Shown piece after piece: positions 32,641-36,500 of a stretch of DNA of 36,500 bases (within the stretch, counting starts at the first letter, position 1; each line of letters starts with the position of its first letter). This DNA is from Mycobacterium sp. GTDB lineage: Bacteria; Actinomycetota; Actinomycetes; Mycobacteriales; Mycobacteriaceae. The notes under the pieces were generated by a model. That model did not search any database, had not been told where the DNA came from, and saw only the letters and a list, made by a program, of their open reading frames with translations. The DNA is taken from contig WOYS01000012.1 of the NCBI GenBank assembly GCA_011620645.1, positions 10,846-47,345 on the forward strand. Direction: 5' to 3'. The translations under genes were made by a program, and so were the position numbers.

Positions 32641-33345
32641 ATGACCCGGGTGCTGATCGCCGACGACGACACCGTCGTCCGCGATGTCGTGCGCCGGTAT
32701 CTGGAACGCGACGGTCTCCACGTCGCCATGGCTCAGGACGGCACCGAGGCGCGGCGACTGCTGGGTTGCGAGCAGGTCGACGTGGCGGTGCTCGACGTGA
32801 TGATGCCCGGCTCCGACGGCTTGACGTTGTGCCGGGATCTGCGCCGCGACGGTGACTACAGTCTGCCGGTGATTCTGCTGACGGCACTGGGCGAGCAGGA
32901 CGACCGGATAGCCGGCCTGGAAGCCGGCGCCGACGACTACCTGACCAAACCGTTCAGCCCACGCGAGCTGGCGTTACGGGTGCGATCGGTGCTACGACGA
33001 AACAACGGGCCGACATCGCCTGCGCCGATGGAGCTTTCGGTCGGCGAACTGAACGTGTCCACGGCCGCGCGTGCGGTCACGCTGGCCGGCAGGCCGATCA
33101 GCCTGACCAACCGCGAATTCGATCTGCTGGTGTTCTTCCTGACCCACACCGACACCGTGTTCTCCCGCGCCGATCTGCTCAAGCAGGTGTGGCGCTGGGA
33201 CTTCGGGGATATGTCCACGGTCACCGTGCACGTCAAACGCCTGCGCGCCAAACTCGGGGACCAGCATCGGGTGCACACGGTATGGGGCCGCGGCTATCTG
33301 TGGAGCGGGCAGCGGGCGAGCGAAGCGACGGGGAATTGGCGGTGA
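32641..33345 (+). CDS. OmpR/PhoB-type response regulator
   Basis: This 234-residue regulator has a receiver domain with the acidic pocket at residues 8-10, phospho-acceptor Asp52, Thr81 and Lys103. A winged-helix DNA-binding domain follows (ISLTNREFDLLVFFL, then TVTVHVKRLRAKLG and GRGYLW). The protein would normally end soon after GRGYLW. Here a tail of about a dozen residues (QRASEATGNWR) follows, encoded by the dispersed repeat. The stop overlaps the histidine kinase start by four bases (GTGA). A TAACCT box lies nine bases before ATG 32641, and GGAGG is very close to the start. Confidence 0.95.
   Translation: MTRVLIADDDTVVRDVVRRYLERDGLHVAMAQDGTEARRLLGCEQVDVAVLDVMMPGSDGLTLCRDLRRDGDYSLPVILLTALGEQDDRIAGLEAGADDYLTKPFSPRELALRVRSVLRRNNGPTSPAPMELSVGELNVSTAARAVTLAGRPISLTNREFDLLVFFLTHTDTVFSRADLLKQVWRWDFGDMSTVTVHVKRLRAKLGDQHRVHTVWGRGYLWSGQRASEATGNWR
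33314..33335 (+). repeat. Dispersed 22-bp repeat at the response regulator/kinase junction
   Basis: GGGCGAGCGAAGCGACGGGG plus AA spans the last codons of the regulator. Its GGGGAA end stands six bases before the kinase GTG at 33342, where a ribosome site is expected. Confidence 0.8.
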
Positions 33346-34358
33346 CAGACCTCTGGGAAATCGCCGGGTGGGCACTGGCCTGCTCGGTACCGGTGGTCGC
33401 GGCGGGAGCGATCGTGATCCGGCTGGCCCGGTCCTGGTCGTTGGCGGTCAGCATGGTCGCCCTGGTGCTGATCCCGACGCTGGCCACGTTCACCGGGGTG
33501 ATCGGCGCCAGCGGGTTCATGATCACCCAGACCTTCGAGCAGATCGCCGTGGTTCTGGTGATCGTGTCTGTGGTCACCATTCCCGCTGCCGTCATGCTGG
33601 CCCGCTACCAGGCCCGACGCACGGTGTGGGAGAAGGAGATCCGCGATTCGGAACGCGCGGCCGAACAGTCCCGGCGCCAGCTGGTGGCTTTCGTCAGCCA
33701 TGACCTGCGCACGCCGCTGGCCGGGATCCGCGCGGTTTCGGAAGCCATCGCCGATGGCGTCGTCACCGACGACGAGGTTCGGATTCAGGCCAAACACATC
33801 GAACAGGAATCGATCCGGCTCGCCGATATGGTCGACGACCTGTTCGAGATGTCGAAGATCAACGCCGGAGCGGTGGCGCCTACCCACGAACCGGTGGCGC
33901 TCGACGAGGTCATCGATGATGTCATTGCCGTGCACCGGATTCCCGCCCGGCGGGCCGGAGTGACGCTTCATGCCGTACTACCCGAGCAGCCGGTGCGCAT
34001 CGTGGGCAGCGACCGCTCACTGGTGCGGGTGCTCTCGAATCTGGTGGCCAACGCCGTCGCTCACACACCCGAGGGTGGCAGCGTCACGCTGGCGGTGGGA
34101 TCCGAGGGTGACCACGCCTGGGCCCGGGTCGACGACACCGGCGTCGGCATCGACGAGGCCGACCTGCCACGGGTGTTCGACGTCGCCTATCGGGGTTCCA
34201 ACGGCCGTGTGCCACGCGATGATTCATCGCTGCCGAGCGGCTCTGGCCTCGGACTGGCGATCGCCGCGGGTCTGGTGCAGGCGCACGGCGGATCGCTGAC
34301 CGCCCACAATCTGGACACCGGCGCCCGGTTCGAGGTGCGGCTGCCGCTGTCCGGCTAG
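33342..34358 (+). CDS. Membrane sensor histidine kinase
   Basis: This 338-residue kinase has three hydrophobic segments near residues 6-28, 32-55 and 67-88 and no sizeable external domain. The dimerisation box FVSHDLRTPL follows, with phospho-acceptor His120. The ATP-binding domain has the N box NLVANAVAH, G1 DDTGVGI and G2 GSGLGL. It may therefore sense something within or near the membrane. GTG 33342 overlaps the regulator stop. Its TAG stop overlaps the convergent epimerase stop in the shared CTAG at 34355-34358. Confidence 0.93.
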   Translation: MTDLWEIAGWALACSVPVVAAGAIVIRLARSWSLAVSMVALVLIPTLATFTGVIGASGFMITQTFEQIAVVLVIVSVVTIPAAVMLARYQARRTVWEKEIRDSERAAEQSRRQLVAFVSHDLRTPLAGIRAVSEAIADGVVTDDEVRIQAKHIEQESIRLADMVDDLFEMSKINAGAVAPTHEPVALDEVIDDVIAVHRIPARRAGVTLHAVLPEQPVRIVGSDRSLVRVLSNLVANAVAHTPEGGSVTLAVGSEGDHAWARVDDTGVGIDEADLPRVFDVAYRGSNGRVPRDDSSLPSGSGLGLAIAAGLVQAHGGSLTAHNLDTGARFEVRLPLSG

Positions 34359-35386
34359 TCCCGCAGTGGGGCGAAGGCGAAGTCGCGCAGGCCATCCCGC
34401 GGGTCTACCGCCGCACGAAAATCCAGGTCCTGAGCGGCGCTCGCCGGGTCGGCGACGATATGGCGGACATCGCCGGCGCGGAACTGACCGGTGACCGCAG
34501 GCGCTGCGGCCCCGCGCGCCTGCGCCAACTGGGTGGCCACGTCGAGAATCGAGACGGGCCTGCCCGAACAGACATTGAACGCGGTGAACCCGCCGAGCCC
34601 GGCCTCGACCGCGGCGACGTTGGCCGCGGCGATATCGTCGACGTGCACGAAATCGCGCATCTGCCCGCCGTCCTCGTACACCTTCGGCGCCTCGCCGGCT
34701 TCCAACTGAGAACGGAAGATCGCCGCCACTCCCGAGTACGGGGTATCGCGCGGCATCCCCGGACCGTAGACGTTGTGGTAGCGCAGCGCGATGACCGAGC
34801 CACCGACGGCATCGTTGAAGGCCAGCGCGTAGTGCTCCTGCGCGGTCTTGCTGGCCGCGTAGAGGCTGCGTGGCCGCAGCGGTGCGTCCTCCCCGACCAA
34901 CCGCCACTGCAGCGGTTCCCCGCCGACCGGGCAGCGGTGCTCGAACTGCCCGTTGTCGAGATCGGCCCTGCTGCGCGGGAGCGGGTCGACGGCTCCGTGC
35001 TCCGGGCAGTCGTAGCCGCCCTGCCCGTAGACCACCATCGACGAGGCTAGCACCAGCCTCGTGCAGCCGGCGGCGAACATCTCGGCCAGCAGCACCGTCG
35101 TGCCGTAGTCATTGTGACTGGCGTAGGACGGCGCGTCGGCGGCGTTCACCCCGGCTCCCACCACCGCAGCCTGGTGGCACACCACGTCGACACCGTCGAG
35201 CAGTCCCGCCAGCGCGGCTCCGTCGCGGATGTCGAGCCGCAGGCAGTCCGTCGGCGGCTCGGCGCCGTCGCGATGGGCGGCCGCCAGCATGGCGTCGACG
35301 GCGACGACCTCGTGCCCGGCCGCGTGCAGCGCCTCGGCGATTGCGCCGCCGATGAACCCGGCAGCGCCGGTGAGCAGTACTCTCAC
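34355..35386 (-). CDS. NAD-dependent epimerase/dehydratase, GalE3/Rv0536-like
   Basis: This 343-residue extended SDR has the NAD motif TGAAGFIGGAI near the start, an SSMVVYGQGG catalytic serine region and the YAASK tyrosine-lysine pair. RYHNVYGPGMPRDTPYSG and DFVHVDDIAAAN follow, as in UDP-glucose 4-epimerase-like enzymes. It corresponds to Rv0536 (galE3). The exact sugar nucleotide is not clear, and the CPEHGAVDPL insertion is unusual. GTG 35386 overlaps the mtnP stop by four bases. The gene is convergent with the kinase. Confidence 0.9.
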   Translation of the reverse strand: MRVLLTGAAGFIGGAIAEALHAAGHEVVAVDAMLAAAHRDGAEPPTDCLRLDIRDGAALAGLLDGVDVVCHQAAVVGAGVNAADAPSYASHNDYGTTVLLAEMFAAGCTRLVLASSMVVYGQGGYDCPEHGAVDPLPRSRADLDNGQFEHRCPVGGEPLQWRLVGEDAPLRPRSLYAASKTAQEHYALAFNDAVGGSVIALRYHNVYGPGMPRDTPYSGVAAIFRSQLEAGEAPKVYEDGGQMRDFVHVDDIAAANVAAVEAGLGGFTAFNVCSGRPVSILDVATQLAQARGAAAPAVTGQFRAGDVRHIVADPASAAQDLDFRAAVDPRDGLRDFAFAPLRD

Positions 35387-36159
35387 GGCAGTTCGAAGGG
35401 CAGTGTGACGCCTTCGTGCGCCAAGCAGTGCGTGCAGGTGCGCTCGAGGGCGACCCCGGCGATGGCCTCGTGTACGAGTTGCTTGAATCCGGCGATGTTG
35501 CGTTCGAACTCTGCGAACACGTCCACCGCCCGAACACCGGCGCCGGTCTCGATGCCGGCGTCCAGGTCGGTCACCAATGCAATGGCCGCGTAACACATCT
35601 CGAGTTCCCGGGCGAGTACCGCCTCCGGGTAGCCGGTCATGTTGACCAGCGTGAAGCCCTGACCGGCGAACCAGCGACTCTCGGCGCGGGTGGAGAACCG
35701 CGGGCCGTGGATGACGACCATGGTGCCGCCGTCGACCACCGAGGGCAGCTCGGCGGCCGCGGCCCGCAACGTCGGGCAGTACGGATCGGCGAACCCGACG
35801 TGGATGCCGCCGGAGTCGAAGTAGGTGTCCTGCCGGCCGCTGGTGCGGTCCACCAGCTGGTCGGGGACGACCATGGCGCCCGGTCCCAGCTCCGGGGTCA
35901 GGCTGCCGACCGCGCAGGGCGCGAAGATCCGCCGCACCCCCAGTGCCCGCAGCGCCCACATGTTCGCCCGGTACGGCACGGTGTGCGGGGAGAACTCATG
36001 GTTGAGGCCGTGCCGGGGGAGGAACGCCACATCGTGGCCGGCGACGTTCCCGACGGTGATGGCGGCACTGGGCGCACCGTAGGGAGTGTCCAGGTTGATG
36101 GCTCTGGCATCGGCCCCGAAGAAGGTATAGAAGCCGCTGCCGCCGACGACGCCGAGCAT
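35383..36159 (-). CDS. mtnP: S-methyl-5'-thioadenosine phosphorylase, Rv0535-like
   Basis: This 258-residue PNP-family enzyme has VVGGSGFYTFF at the start, LPRHGLNHEFSPHTVPYRAN for phosphate and ribose binding, GPRFSTRAESRWF and NMTGYPEAVLARELEMCYA near the base site. It splits methylthioadenosine, a by-product of polyamine and other S-adenosylmethionine reactions. It corresponds to Rv0535. ATG 36159 shares bases with the stop of the upstream small gene (TGATG). With the epimerase it forms a coupled operon. Confidence 0.92.
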   Translation of the reverse strand: MLGVVGGSGFYTFFGADARAINLDTPYGAPSAAITVGNVAGHDVAFLPRHGLNHEFSPHTVPYRANMWALRALGVRRIFAPCAVGSLTPELGPGAMVVPDQLVDRTSGRQDTYFDSGGIHVGFADPYCPTLRAAAAELPSVVDGGTMVVIHGPRFSTRAESRWFAGQGFTLVNMTGYPEAVLARELEMCYAAIALVTDLDAGIETGAGVRAVDVFAEFERNIAGFKQLVHEAIAGVALERTCTHCLAHEGVTLPFELP

Positions 36160-36380
36160 CAGGCGTCGGGCTGCCCGTCCAGTTCGGTGCGTTCGGCGGC
36201 CTGGCGGGCCGCATCCCGGATGGCGAAGGCGTCGGTCGCCAGGCCGCCGATCGCGTTCGCCACGTCCTTGACGGCGGTGGTGATGATGGTCGCGACCTCC
36301 CCCACCGTCGATGCCACGGTCTCCACACCCTCTTGCAGGGCGTCCATGGCGATTTCCTGCTTGCTGAGTCGGTCAGTCAT
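36159..36380 (-). CDS. Small protein of unknown function upstream of mtnP
   Basis: This 73-residue protein is rich in alanine, valine and threonine. Its central stretch (VETVASTVGEVATIITTAVK) could be an amphipathic or weakly membrane-active helix, and the tail is charged. I do not recognise a family. ATG 36380 has AGGAAA upstream; another ATG lies at 36350. It is the first gene of the operon with mtnP and the epimerase. Confidence 0.7.
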   Translation of the reverse strand: MTDRLSKQEIAMDALQEGVETVASTVGEVATIITTAVKDVANAIGGLATDAFAIRDAARQAAERTELDGQPDA

Positions 36381-36450
36381 GGGATCAGTTTCCTGCCGAC
36401 CACACCGATGTGACAAGGTGCGCCGCGTCACCCCTGTTCAGGCAGGTTCT

Positions 36451-36474
36451 TCCCCCGTCGCTGCGCTCGCCCCC
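36451..36474 (-). repeat. Dispersed 22-bp repeat, intergenic copy 1
   Basis: The plus strand reads TCCCCCGTCGCTGCGCTCGC followed by CCCC. It lies in the non-coding end of the window. Confidence 0.8.
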
Positions 36475-36479
36475 GTCGA

Positions 36480-36500
36480 CCCCCGTCGCTTCGCTCGCCC
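36480..36500 (-). repeat. Dispersed 22-bp repeat, intergenic copy 2 (cut by window edge)
   Basis: A second copy in the same orientation starts six bases after the first and runs to the window end. The two copies form a short tandem pair. Confidence 0.8.

Overview
The window reads as chromosomal DNA of a fast-growing mycobacterium (Mycolicibacterium type). It has high GC, short intergenic gaps, many GTG starts, and a gene order I recognise as the M. tuberculosis H37Rv region Rv0535 to Rv0566c, inverted relative to the H37Rv numbering. Rv labels are from memory and should be checked by alignment.

Layout. 1-2.1 kb: the tail of an unidentified gene, tRNA-Tyr(GUA) with a strong hairpin, a YajQ-family protein, a YefM/YoeB toxin-antitoxin pair and a small secreted protein. 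2.1-7.1 kb: htpX, polyprenyl diphosphate synthase (grcC1), menaquinone reductase menJ, a COG0523/CobW GTPase and the methyltransferase menG. 7.1-11.2 kb: an MFS exporter, the mannosyltransferase mgtA, a DsbA-like lipoprotein and an Rv0556-like membrane protein. 11.2-16.5 kb: menD, bpoC, an orphan HicB, menC and a decayed amidohydrolase. 16.5-22.1 kb: a HAD protein, an HdeA-like lipoprotein, menB, an SDR, a FUSC-family membrane protein and a VOC protein. 22.1-25.6 kb: a DUF3349 gene, a small membrane protein, pitA, a second DUF3349 gene and menE. 25.6-27.7 kb: cutinase and a nitronate monooxygenase-like flavoprotein. 27.7-36.4 kb: an Rv0541c-like polytopic protein, a five-gene overlapping operon (GT2, DUF2064, methyltransferase, membrane molybdoprotein, small membrane protein), a divergent two-component system, an epimerase, methylthioadenosine phosphorylase and a small unknown protein.

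Most of the menaquinone pathway is here: MenD, MenC, MenE and MenB build the naphthoate ring, GrcC1 probably makes the isoprenoid tail, MenG methylates the ring and MenJ reduces the side chain. MenA, MenF/EntC and a clear DHNA-CoA thioesterase are not in the window.

The most interesting non-gene signals are: many apparently leaderless promoters, including a divergent grcC1/menJ pair with overlapping -10 boxes; a dispersed repeat of about 22 bp that enters coding sequences; several small tandem duplications, one of which shifts the end of the CobW-like gene; and a nested palindrome between hicB and menC. The most interesting gene set is the GT2 to molybdoprotein operon facing a two-component system. 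Its molybdoprotein has five membrane segments and a twin-arginine before the last one. No stretch over 300 bases lacks a gene or pseudogene.
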